The translations under genes were made by a program, and so were the position numbers. From JAEUJM01 sp041918615 (lineage in GTDB: Bacteria > Actinomycetota > Acidimicrobiia > Acidimicrobiales > DATDAH01): a DNA stretch of 64,000 nt. The notes beneath the pieces were generated by a model, which searched no databases, had not been told where the DNA came from, and saw nothing but the letters and a program-made list of their open reading frames with translations. The stretch is taken from assembly GCA_041918615.1 (NCBI GenBank), contig JAYRVH010000068.1:1-64000 (forward strand). The letters are read 5' to 3'. Positions 53,499 through 60,859 of this stretch are shown piece after piece; the first letter of the stretch is position 1; each line of letters opens with the position of its first letter.

Positions 53499-54134
53499 CT
53501 AGCTGGTGGGCTGGGGGACGACCCGGAGGTAGGGCTTCAGGGTCTTCCAGCCGTCGGGGTACTGGGCCTTGGCGTCCTCGTCGGAGACCGCGGGCACGAT
53601 GATCACGTCTTCGCCGTCCTTCCAGTTCACCGGCGTGGCCACCTTGTGGCCGGCGGTGAGCTGGAGCGAGTCGATCACCCGGAGCACCTCGTCGAAGTTG
53701 CGGCCGGTGCTGGCGGGGTAGGTGAGGATGAGCTTCACCTTGTTGTCGGCGCCGATGATGAACACCGAGCGCACCGTGAGGGTGTCGTCGGCGTTGGGGT
53801 GGATCATGTCGTACAGGTTGGAGACCTTGCGGTCGGAGTCGGCGATGATCGGGTAGTTGGGGGCGGTGCCCTGGGTCTCCTCGATGTCGCTGGCCCACGC
53901 CGCGTGGTTGTCGATGTCGTCCACGCTGAGGCCGATGATCTTGACGTCGCGCCTGTCGAACTCGCCCTTGATGCTCGCCAGGTAGCCGAGCTCGGTGGTG
54001 CAGACGGGGGTGAAGTCCTTGGGGTGCGAGAACAGGACGGCCCAGCTGTCGCCCTTCCACTCGTGGAAGTCGATCGTCCCCTCGGTGGTGACGGCGGTGA
54101 AGTCGGGGGCGTCGTCGCCCAGTCGGATGGCCAT
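53499..54134 (-). CDS. 1-Cys peroxiredoxin (Prx6 type)
   Basis: 211 residues. The peroxidatic Cys is in HPKDFTPVCTTELGYLASIK. There is no resolving Cys later in the sequence. The long C-terminal domain (GEDVIIVPAVSDEDAKAQYP) is typical of the Prx6 group. It reduces peroxides. The ATG follows AGAGGAAC on the minus strand. The gene is divergent from the phasin-like gene with about 260 bases of promoter DNA between. Confidence 0.93.
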   Translation of the reverse strand: MAIRLGDDAPDFTAVTTEGTIDFHEWKGDSWAVLFSHPKDFTPVCTTELGYLASIKGEFDRRDVKIIGLSVDDIDNHAAWASDIEETQGTAPNYPIIADSDRKVSNLYDMIHPNADDTLTVRSVFIIGADNKVKLILTYPASTGRNFDEVLRVIDSLQLTAGHKVATPVNWKDGEDVIIVPAVSDEDAKAQYPDGWKTLKPYLRVVPQPTS

Positions 54135-54279
54135 GGTGGCGGTTCCTCTCTCAGGGTGCTGCTCGGGGATGGGTGATTCCTGACCATCTTGGTCGGGTTT
54201 CGACCCGATCGCAACCGCGGTGCGGGAAGATTGCCTGCAGTGAGCGGCCGTGCCTCTGCGAACTTTTGCAAGCATTCGC

Positions 54280-54308
54280 TTGACAAAGGGAGCGTTGCTT
54301 GCTTGAAT
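54280..54308 (+). promoter_or_regulatory. Sigma-70-type promoter for phasin/HbhA-like gene
   Basis: A perfect -35 TTGACA (54280-54285), a 17-base spacer and TTGAAT (54303-54308). An inverted repeat CAAGC-ATTC-GCTTG overlaps the -35, and related GCTTG words follow, suggesting repressor binding. Confidence 0.65.
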
Positions 54309-54397
54309 GACTGTGTCGCTTGGGAAACCTAGCGTCCCGGAGACGCCGGGAGCGACCAGCGACAACGCAGGATCTCAGCAGTTCGAAAGGAATCCAC

Positions 54398-54751
54398 ATG
54401 TCCACCGCCACCGACACATACGCCAAGGTCGAGGAGAAGGTCACCGATCTCGTGACCTCCGTCCAGGAGCCCGTCGTCGCCAACCTCCGCAAGGTCGCCG
54501 ACGCCGCCGAGAGCCGCCTCAACGAGCTGTCCCTCCCGTCGATCGACGGCCTCCCCAAGGCCGACGAGCTCGTCGAGCGGTACTTCGAGTTCGCCCAGAC
54601 CGTGCTCGACAGGCAGCACGAGCTGGCCAAGTCGTTCCTCGACACCCTGGGTGCGGCTCCCGCCAAGGCGAAGGCCACCGCGAAGAGCACGGTCGCTTCG
54701 GCCAAGCCCGCAACCAAGCCCGCAGCCAAGAAGGCCACCAAGGCCGCCTGA
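54398..54751 (+). CDS. Phasin/HbhA-like coiled-coil protein with Lys/Ala-rich tail
   Basis: 117 residues. Residues 1-85 are helical and amphipathic (YAKVEEKVTDLVTSVQEPVV, LVERYFEFAQTVLDRQHELA). The last 30 residues are Ala/Lys/Pro repeats (PATKPAAKKATKAA). This matches phasins, and the layout of mycobacterial heparin-binding haemagglutinin, but is shorter. It could coat lipid or polyester granules, bind DNA, or sit on the surface. A strong promoter, a GAAAGG ribosome binding site and a clear terminator suggest high expression. An Rv0474-like XRE regulator lies 1.3 kb downstream; in mycobacteria such a regulator adjoins hbhA. Confidence 0.78.
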   Translation: MSTATDTYAKVEEKVTDLVTSVQEPVVANLRKVADAAESRLNELSLPSIDGLPKADELVERYFEFAQTVLDRQHELAKSFLDTLGAAPAKAKATAKSTVASAKPATKPAAKKATKAA

Positions 54752-54793
54752 CCGCTTTCCGGGGGCGCTACGCCCTCGCCAAGAGCAACACCG

Positions 54794-54834
54794 ACGACGG
54801 GCCCGTCCCCCCTGGGCCCGTCGTTCGGCGTTTT
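54794..54834 (+). terminator. Rho-independent terminator of phasin-like gene
   Basis: ACGACGGGCCC (54794-54804) pairs with GGGCCCGTCGT (54814-54824) around a 9-base loop. A TTTT run follows at 54831. Confidence 0.85.
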
Positions 54835-54859
54835 CGCGCCCCTCCGAGGCCTGGCGCGG

Positions 54860-56074
54860 CTAGCGGGGCACCTCGGACCAGGGGCGGTCCTTGTCGACCC
54901 GCACGTCGCCGGGAAGGCCGAGGACCCGCTCGCCGATGATGTTGCGCTGGATCTCCGACGTGCCGCCCTCGATCGAGTTGGCCCGGGACCGCAGGAACAT
55001 CTTGCGCGACGATCCCGGCGGGCCCACGAGGCCGAAGCTGGCCCGCTTGAGCTCGTAGTCGTAGCCCACCTGGCCGGCGGCACCGAGGAGTTCGACGCAG
55101 AACTCGTAGATGTCGGTGTTGACCTCCGCGAAGCGGAGCTTGGCGATCGAGCCCTCGGGCCCGGGGTTGCCCGCCTTGCGGTTCTGGCCGGCCCGGATGT
55201 TCGTGAGCCGCAGGGTCTCGGCGTCGATCCAGAGCTGGACGAGCCGGTCACGGGCGACCGCGGAGTGCTCGACGGGCTCCTCGTTCCATATGCGGACGGC
55301 CTCGGCGATCGCGCCGGTGCCCCGACCCGGGGGGCCACTGCCGCCACCGATGGTCGTGCGCTCGTTCATGAGGGTGGACATGGCCACCCGCCAACCCTCG
55401 CCGACATCGCCGACGCGGTCGGCGTCGGGCACCCGTACGTCGGTGAGGTACACCTCGTTGAACTCGGCCTCGCCCGTGATCTGGCGGAGGGGGCGCACCT
55501 CGACGCCCGGCGCATGCATGTCGAGGGCGAAGTAGGTGAGGCCCTTGTGCTTGGGCTGGCTGGGATCGGTGCGGGTGACGAGCATGCCGCGATCGGCGAT
55601 GTGGGCGAGCGTGTTCCACACCTTCTGGCCGTTGATCACCCACTCGTCGCCGTCGCGCTCGGCCTTGCAGGCGAGGCCGGCGAGGTCGGACCCGGCACCG
55701 GGCTCGCTGAAGAGCTGGCACCAGGCGTCCTCGCCCGTGAACATGGGCCGGAGCAGGCGCCTGCGCAGCTCGTCGGTGCCGTGGGTGACGACGGTCGGCC
55801 CTGCCATGGTGAGCCCGAAGAAGTGCTGCTCGGCGGCCTGGGGTGCCCGGACCTCGCGCAGGCGCCGGTCGACGTGGCCCTGCACGTTCGGTGCCAGGTC
55901 GAGGCCACCCCACCCCACGGGGAAGTGGACCCACGCCAGGCCGAGGTCGTACTGGCGGCCCCGGAACTCGACCGGGTCGACGGACGCGGGGTCGAAGCCC
56001 TCGAGCAGCTGGTCGATCTTCTCGTCGGCCAGGGCGGTGGACGACGTGGTGGCGGAGGGATCGGTGACGGTCAC
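54860..56074 (-). CDS. Acyl-CoA dehydrogenase
   Basis: 404 residues. The flavin-binding blocks are WCQLFSEPGAGSDLAGLA and WVINGQKVWNTLAHIADRGM. The catalytic-type Glu is in SIEGGTSEIQRNIIGERVLG. It oxidises an acyl-CoA with FAD; the FadE-like group in actinomycetes includes fatty acid and sterol enzymes. The GTG start has TACGGT seven bases upstream on the minus strand. The XRE gene ends 22 bases upstream, so it may be co-transcribed with it. Confidence 0.92.
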   Translation of the reverse strand: MTVTDPSATTSSTALADEKIDQLLEGFDPASVDPVEFRGRQYDLGLAWVHFPVGWGGLDLAPNVQGHVDRRLREVRAPQAAEQHFFGLTMAGPTVVTHGTDELRRRLLRPMFTGEDAWCQLFSEPGAGSDLAGLACKAERDGDEWVINGQKVWNTLAHIADRGMLVTRTDPSQPKHKGLTYFALDMHAPGVEVRPLRQITGEAEFNEVYLTDVRVPDADRVGDVGEGWRVAMSTLMNERTTIGGGSGPPGRGTGAIAEAVRIWNEEPVEHSAVARDRLVQLWIDAETLRLTNIRAGQNRKAGNPGPEGSIAKLRFAEVNTDIYEFCVELLGAAGQVGYDYELKRASFGLVGPPGSSRKMFLRSRANSIEGGTSEIQRNIIGERVLGLPGDVRVDKDRPWSEVPR

Positions 56075-56096
56075 GCCCTCGACCGTAATCGGCGCC

Positions 56097-56537
56097 TCAG
56101 GACGTGTAGGCCCGGTAGACGGCCAGCAGCTCGCGCTTCTGCTCGGCGGACAGCGCCGGGTCGCGGGTGATGGCCGTCACGGTGGGGTTCGGTGCCGACT
56201 CGCTGCCGTCGGTCCCGTCGCCCAGCCCGCCCGCCTGGCGGAGCAGGGTCTCGGCCGAGAGGTTGAGGGCCTTGGCGATCGAGGTCAGCACCCGTACCGA
56301 CGGCTCGTGCAGGCCCCGCTCGATCTGGCTGAGGTAGGGGTTCGAGACATCCGCGCGCTCGGCCAGCGCCCGCAGCGAAAGGTGGGCGGCGTTGCGCTGC
56401 TCGCGGATGAACTGGCCCAGCGATCCGCCATCGGGTGCCGCGTGCTCGGGTGCCGCGTGCTCGGGTGCCGCGTGCTCGGGTGCGGCGTGCTCGGGTGCCG
56501 CGTGCTCGGGACCCGAGGTCTCGTGGGACGGAGTCAA
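56097..56537 (-). CDS. XRE-family regulator, Rv0474-like, with EHAAP repeat tail
   Basis: 146 residues. Residues 10-34 are five tandem E-H-A-A-P units. The helix-turn-helix follows: SLGQFIREQRNAAHLSLRAL, then VSNPYLSQIERGLHEPSVRV. The C-terminal helix LSAEQKRELLAVYRAYTS is shared with mycobacterial Rv0474, which lies beside hbhA. The start is TTG, overlapping the CDF stop in TTGA; no other start precedes the repeat. A role in controlling the phasin/HbhA-like gene is inferred from this synteny only. Confidence 0.87.
   Translation of the reverse strand: MTPSHETSGPEHAAPEHAAPEHAAPEHAAPEHAAPDGGSLGQFIREQRNAAHLSLRALAERADVSNPYLSQIERGLHEPSVRVLTSIAKALNLSAETLLRQAGGLGDGTDGSESAPNPTVTAITRDPALSAEQKRELLAVYRAYTS
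56436..56510. repeat. 15-bp tandem repeat encoding EHAAP
   Basis: Five units with a 15-base period, nearly identical in DNA (one C/G difference), in frame within the XRE gene. The purity suggests recent expansion or slippage. Confidence 0.92.
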
Positions 56538-57442
56538 CGGGCGATGTCGGGCTCGATGAAGATGGGCCCGGTCGCGGTGACCTCGGCCCGGATCCGCTCT
56601 TCGACCACGTCGATGGCTTCGGCCAGTCGGCGCACGCTCAGGCCGTGGTCGAACTCGACCTTGGCCGCCACCAACAGGTCGTCGGGGCCGAGGTGCTCGG
56701 TGCGGAGGTGGATGAGCCCGCGGACGTCGGGTGCCGATTCGATGGCATGGGTGATCTTGCGCTGGTCATCGGGAGTGGCGCCCTCGCCGATGAGGAGGCT
56801 CTTCATCTCGACGGCGAGGGTGACGGCGATCACCGCGAGAAGCACGCCGATGGAGATCGTGCCGAAGGCGTCCCACATCGGGTCGTCGGTGACGATGGTG
56901 AGCCCCACGCCGCAGAGGGCGAGCGTAAGCCCGACGAGGGCGCCGAAGTCCTCGAGCAGCAGCACCGGCAGCTCGGGGCCGCGCGAGTGCCGGATGAAGC
57001 CCCACCAGCTGTCGCTTCCGCGCACGAGGTCGGCCTCGCGGATCGCGGTGTGGAACGAGAAGGACTCGAGGACGATGGCGACGAGGAGGATGCCGATCGC
57101 CCAGCCGGCCGATTCGAGCTCCTCGGGGTGCTGGAGCTTGTGGATGCCTTCGTAGATCGAGAACACCGCGCCGAGGGTGAAGAGCACCAGGGCGACGACG
57201 AAGGACCAGAAGTAGCGCTCGCGCCCGTAGCCGAACTGGTGCTGGTCGGTGGGGGCGCGCACCGATCGCTTCTTGCCGAGGAGGAGCAGTCCCTGGTTGC
57301 CCGAGTCGGCCACCGAGTGGACGCTCTCGGCCAGCATCGACGACGAGCCCGTGACCAGGAAGCCGCCGAACTTGGCCGCGGCGATCCCCATGTTGGCGAG
57401 GAAGGCGGCGATGATCGCACGGGATCCTCCGCCGGTGCTCAT
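56534..57442 (-). CDS. Cation diffusion facilitator transporter (ZnT9-like branch)
   Basis: 302 residues with about five or six membrane helices and a cytoplasmic C-terminal domain. The first metal site is H-x-x-x-D in MLAESVHSVADSGNQGLLLL. In the second transmembrane site the usual His is replaced: VLLLEDFGALVGL gives E-D. This replacement is typical of the ZNT9-like CDF branch. It likely exports a divalent cation such as Zn, Mn or Co; the ion is uncertain. TACCTT lies eight bases before the ATG on the minus strand. The stop overlaps the XRE start. Confidence 0.9.
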   Translation of the reverse strand: MSTGGGSRAIIAAFLANMGIAAAKFGGFLVTGSSSMLAESVHSVADSGNQGLLLLGKKRSVRAPTDQHQFGYGRERYFWSFVVALVLFTLGAVFSIYEGIHKLQHPEELESAGWAIGILLVAIVLESFSFHTAIREADLVRGSDSWWGFIRHSRGPELPVLLLEDFGALVGLTLALCGVGLTIVTDDPMWDAFGTISIGVLLAVIAVTLAVEMKSLLIGEGATPDDQRKITHAIESAPDVRGLIHLRTEHLGPDDLLVAAKVEFDHGLSVRRLAEAIDVVEERIRAEVTATGPIFIEPDIAR

Positions 57443-57479
57443 GGTCGGGAAAGGTAGCGCAGGCGTGGCGAGGGTCCAC

Positions 57480-58652
57480 TCAGCGGGCCCGGCCGGTGCC
57501 CGGCAGCTCGAACCGGCTGAAGAGGGCCACGAGGCCGGCGAGCACCAGGCCGGGCAGCACGATCCAGAGCGGTCGGGCCGCCCACCACTGCGCGGTGGCG
57601 TCGGCTCCCAGTCGTGCGCCCACCAGCCCGGCGCCGCCGATCACGGCCACCAGCGCGGTCATGTGCCAGGTGAAGAGGGTCATCGCGACAGCGTTGACGC
57701 TGACGACGGCCTTCCACACCCGGCGCCGCTCGAGCCAGCGCTCGGCCGCCGGCCGTACGAGCAGCACGGCACCGAGTTGCAGGACCGCCAGTGCGGCGAT
57801 GCAGGCCGTGGTGGGGAACATGTTGCTCACCGCCTCACCCCGCACGGCGACCATCGAGCGGGGGTACACGCCCAGGTTGGTGAGCACCACCAGGGCGGTG
57901 AGCCCGGAGACCACGATCGCCCAGAGCCGACGCCGGGGACCGGCGGCGAGTTGCCCGTCGCGCCAGAAGTAGCCGAGTTGGTGCGCGAACACGAACACCA
58001 GGCCGGCGTTCACGTAGCCGAGCCAGCCGATGCCGAAGCCGAACCGCCCCAGGTCGGCGAGCAGGATCGCCGACCCGAGAGCGACGACAGTGAGCTCTCG
58101 CCCCCGCCGGTGGAGGGCGACGGTGAGCGGGGCCAGCAGCACCACCACCGAGTACATGCCCAGGAACCAGAGCGGCACGAACACCACCCGGCCCCACGAC
58201 AGGACGCTGGTGTACGCGGGCAGGAGGGCACGGGCGAGGGCGTCACCGACGGCCCACACCCCGGCGAACACCGCAACCGGCCGCAGCAGCCGCCGCAGTC
58301 GGCTCCGGGCGAAGTCCGCCCACGAGCCGCAGCGGCGCTCCGTCGCCTCCAATGCGGCCAGGTTGGCGAACCCGCCCACGAGGAAGAACAGGGGCATCAC
58401 CTGGAACAGCCACGTGGCGAGCCACAGCAGGCGGACGTCGCCGACCGGGTTGGGCATGGTGAGCGCGCCGGCCCGGTTCCAGTGGGTGATCGAGAACACC
58501 CAGTGCCACACGATCACCACGGCGATGCTCACCGCCCGCAGCAGGTCCACGAACCGGTCACGGGACGGGGGCGTGGCGTCGACCATCGCATCGACGGTCA
58601 GCGCGGTCGACTCGGGGGCAGGGGACGCTTCAGTGGGTGCGATGGAGGCCAT
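57480..58652 (-). CDS. Acyltransferase 3-family membrane protein
   Basis: 390 residues with about ten membrane helices. The opening RFVDLLRAVSIAVVIVWHWV contains the R-x10-H pattern used by family-3 acyltransferases (His at the end of helix 1). These enzymes O-acylate sugars or lipids at the membrane. The acceptor is unknown. A 25-residue Ala/Pro/Thr-rich head precedes it. The CDF gene begins 37 bases downstream. Confidence 0.85.
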   Translation of the reverse strand: MASIAPTEASPAPESTALTVDAMVDATPPSRDRFVDLLRAVSIAVVIVWHWVFSITHWNRAGALTMPNPVGDVRLLWLATWLFQVMPLFFLVGGFANLAALEATERRCGSWADFARSRLRRLLRPVAVFAGVWAVGDALARALLPAYTSVLSWGRVVFVPLWFLGMYSVVVLLAPLTVALHRRGRELTVVALGSAILLADLGRFGFGIGWLGYVNAGLVFVFAHQLGYFWRDGQLAAGPRRRLWAIVVSGLTALVVLTNLGVYPRSMVAVRGEAVSNMFPTTACIAALAVLQLGAVLLVRPAAERWLERRRVWKAVVSVNAVAMTLFTWHMTALVAVIGGAGLVGARLGADATAQWWAARPLWIVLPGLVLAGLVALFSRFELPGTGRAR

Positions 58653-58761
58653 GACGCCACTGTCTCAGCGTCGGGGGCACCCCGGAATCCGGCGAATCCC
58701 CCAAATCCCCCTGGGGGACCCCCCAGAACTGGTGACGGCGGCGGGCTGCGGGCTCAGCGGC

Positions 58762-59784
58762 TCAGCGCGTGAGGTCGGCGAGCAGCTCGAGGGTGGCGGG
58801 GTCGTGGTTGCCGATGAGCAGGGTGGTCACCGGGGTGCCGCGCCAGGCCTCGAGCCGCTCGCGGATGCGCGCGGGCGGGCCCACGAGCGAGATCTCGTCG
58901 GCGAAGGCGTCGGGCACGGCCATCACCGCTTCGTCCCGGCGGCCCTCGAAGAACAGGTCCTGGATGCGGTGGGCCTCGTCCTCGAAGCCCATGCGGGCCA
59001 TGAGCTCGGTGTGGAAGTTGCGGCTCTTGGCGCCCATGCCCCCGATGTAGAAGCCGAGCATGCCCTTCACCGGCAGCAGCGCCGTGGCCACGTCGTCGTC
59101 CACGCTCACATGCACGTTGACCGCGATCTCGAAGCCCGGCCGGGCGGCGGCGATCTGGGTGGCGTAGACCTCGGGTCGGTCGGGTGAGTAGTAGAGCGGC
59201 ACCCACCCGTCGCAGATCTCGGCGGCCAGGGCGACGTTCCTCGGGCCCTCGGCCCCCAGGTAGATCGGGATGTCGGCCCGGGGCGGGTGGGTGATCATCT
59301 TGAGGGGCTTGCCGAGGCCGACCGAGCCCGTCCCCTGGTAGGGGAGCGGGTAGTGGTGGCCCGGGTTGGTGACGGGGGCCTCGCGTGCCAGGACGTCGCG
59401 GATGATCTGCACGTACTCGCGGGTGCGGGCGAGCGGGCGCTCGAACGGCTGGCCGTACCAGCCCTCGACCACCTGGGGCCCCGACACGCCGACGCCGAGG
59501 CGGAACCGCCCGCCCGACAGTGCGTCGAGGGTCATGGCGTGCATGGCCGCGGTCACGGGGCTGCGGGCCGACATCTGGGCGATGCCGGTGGCCAGGTTGA
59601 TCCGCGAGGTGTGGGCCGCCACCCACACCAGCGGCGAGAAGGCGTCCGAGCTCCACGACTCGCCGGTCCACACGGAGTCGTAGCCGAGACGCTCCGCGGT
59701 CTGGGCCAGTTCGATCAGGTCTCGCCCGTCCGGCGGCTTCGCCGTCCAGTACCCGAGTTGGATGCCGAGCTTCAGGTCGCCCAT
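58762..59784 (-). CDS. LLM-class F420-dependent oxidoreductase
   Basis: 340 residues with the luciferase-like TIM-barrel pattern: LGIQLGYWTAKPPDGRDLIE at the N-terminus, YDSVWTGESWSSDAFSPLVW, and GRFRLGVGVSGPQVVEGWYG. In actinomycetes such enzymes use F420 for hydride transfer. The substrate is unknown. The ATG start opens the conserved first strand. A second ORF on the same strand (58754-59797) is a different frame without the motifs. Confidence 0.9.
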   Translation of the reverse strand: MGDLKLGIQLGYWTAKPPDGRDLIELAQTAERLGYDSVWTGESWSSDAFSPLVWVAAHTSRINLATGIAQMSARSPVTAAMHAMTLDALSGGRFRLGVGVSGPQVVEGWYGQPFERPLARTREYVQIIRDVLAREAPVTNPGHHYPLPYQGTGSVGLGKPLKMITHPPRADIPIYLGAEGPRNVALAAEICDGWVPLYYSPDRPEVYATQIAAARPGFEIAVNVHVSVDDDVATALLPVKGMLGFYIGGMGAKSRNFHTELMARMGFEDEAHRIQDLFFEGRRDEAVMAVPDAFADEISLVGPPARIRERLEAWRGTPVTTLLIGNHDPATLELLADLTR

Positions 59785-59968
59785 GACCGGGCGACACTAC
59801 CGGCTGGTGCGGCCGGGCCGATCAGGCTGGCTGCGTGTCCGTGGCGTGGGCGAACGCCGACTCTCGAACCCGATACGGCGATCGCAGCCCTCGCCCGAGT
59901 CGAATCGGTGGACCCACGTGCAGACGACCTTGAGCCCGCCGTCCGGTTGACGGCGTGGTTTCGCTTCG

Positions 59969-59974
59969 TAGGAT
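59969..59974 (+). promoter_or_regulatory. Leaderless-type -10 element for YqhA-like gene
   Basis: TAGGAT followed by exactly six bases and the GTG at 59981. Confidence 0.55.
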
Positions 59975-59980
59975 CTGGGC

Positions 59981-60493
59981 GTGGACAGCTTCGATGCCGA
60001 CGAGCCTGGTCAGGCTCCGCCGAGGTCGCGGGCGGCCAGCGTGCTGGACGGCGCCCGCTACTTCGCGGTGATCGGGGCCGCCACTGCTCTGGTGCTCTCG
60101 GCTGCCTCGTACGCGTGGTCGATCGCGAAGGCGGTCTCGTTCGTCGACTCGCTCCTCGGCGGGTCTTCGGAGGACGACGTCGCGCTGGTGAAGCTGTTCG
60201 CGGCGGTCGACGTCATCCTCATCGGCACCGTGATGCTCATCATCGGTCTGGGCCTGTGGGAGCTCTTCGTCCACGACCTCGACGTGCCGCCGGCGTTGTC
60301 GACGACCTCGTTCGACGACCTCAAGGCCAAGATCGCCACCACGCTGGTGCTGGTGCTCGTGGTCCAGTTCCTCGAGAACCTGGTGCAGCAGCCCACGGCC
60401 GACGAGCTGTTGAAACGCGGTGTCGCGGTCACTCTCGTCGGGCTCCTCCTGGTGGTCTTCGCCCGCTGGCGGCCCACCTCGCGCCCCGGTTGA
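59981..60493 (+). CDS. YqhA/UPF0114-family membrane protein
   Basis: 170 residues with about four hydrophobic helices (near 28-50, 70-95, 115-135 and 148-162). The block VDVILIGTVMLIIGLGLWEL and the extracytoplasmic FVHDLDVPPALSTTSFDDL fit the UPF0114 family. The function is unknown. The GTG start is leaderless by the promoter spacing, and the first 20 residues are polar. Confidence 0.78.
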   Translation: MDSFDADEPGQAPPRSRAASVLDGARYFAVIGAATALVLSAASYAWSIAKAVSFVDSLLGGSSEDDVALVKLFAAVDVILIGTVMLIIGLGLWELFVHDLDVPPALSTTSFDDLKAKIATTLVLVLVVQFLENLVQQPTADELLKRGVAVTLVGLLLVVFARWRPTSRPG

Positions 60494-60839
60494 CGCTCGA
60501 CGGGGGGTGGCAGGCCCCACGGTGGTGGCGGCGGTCGACGTAGGGATGAGTGCCGAGGTGCGCTGCCGTGCCGGACACGGTCGGCGGCTCCGCGGGGCGG
60601 TGGCAAAGCCGGTGCGCGTGTTCGGTCCATGGAGGCTCAGCCCCGAGTTCGGCACAGCGCACGGGGAGGGGAGGGGGCCCGTTGCATGACGCGACCCCCG
60701 CCGCACACGCGAGGGTGACGCGGTTGCCTGGGCGACTGCCACGACTCCAGTCGGCCGAAGCGGGCCACGCCCGGTGATGCGGAAGAAGAAGCACTCGGGA
60801 TGAGACCGACCGGCATCCGACAGTGTCAGACCCCCTTCG
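60494..60839. other. Gap without a supported gene
   Basis: About 350 bases between the YqhA-like and HNH genes. ORFs here lack motifs and look like high-GC noise. The last 30 bases (TGTCAGACCCCCTTCG) lead into the HNH promoter. Nothing else could be identified. Confidence 0.6.
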
Positions 60840-60859
60840 TAGGATGAACGTATGTTCGA
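60840..60859 (+). promoter_or_regulatory. -10 element and SOS/LexA-type box over the HNH start codon
   Basis: TAGGAT (60840-60845) lies exactly six bases before the ATG at 60852. The palindrome TGAAC-GTAT-GTTCGA (60845-60859) fits the Gram-positive SOS box CGAACRNRYGTTCG with one mismatch and spans the start codon. Confidence 0.7.

Noticed and set aside
58690..58760. C/G-run region with CCAGAACTGG before the LLM stop
   Set aside because: It shares a word with the gene-end hairpins but has no matching second arm, so I did not call a terminator.
58754..59797. Second minus-strand ORF overlapping the LLM gene almost fully
   Set aside because: It has no luciferase-like motifs and Arg/His/Pro-rich shadow composition.
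60494..60839. Possible small genes in the gap before the HNH gene
   Set aside because: The ORFs have no motifs, start signals or plausible composition.
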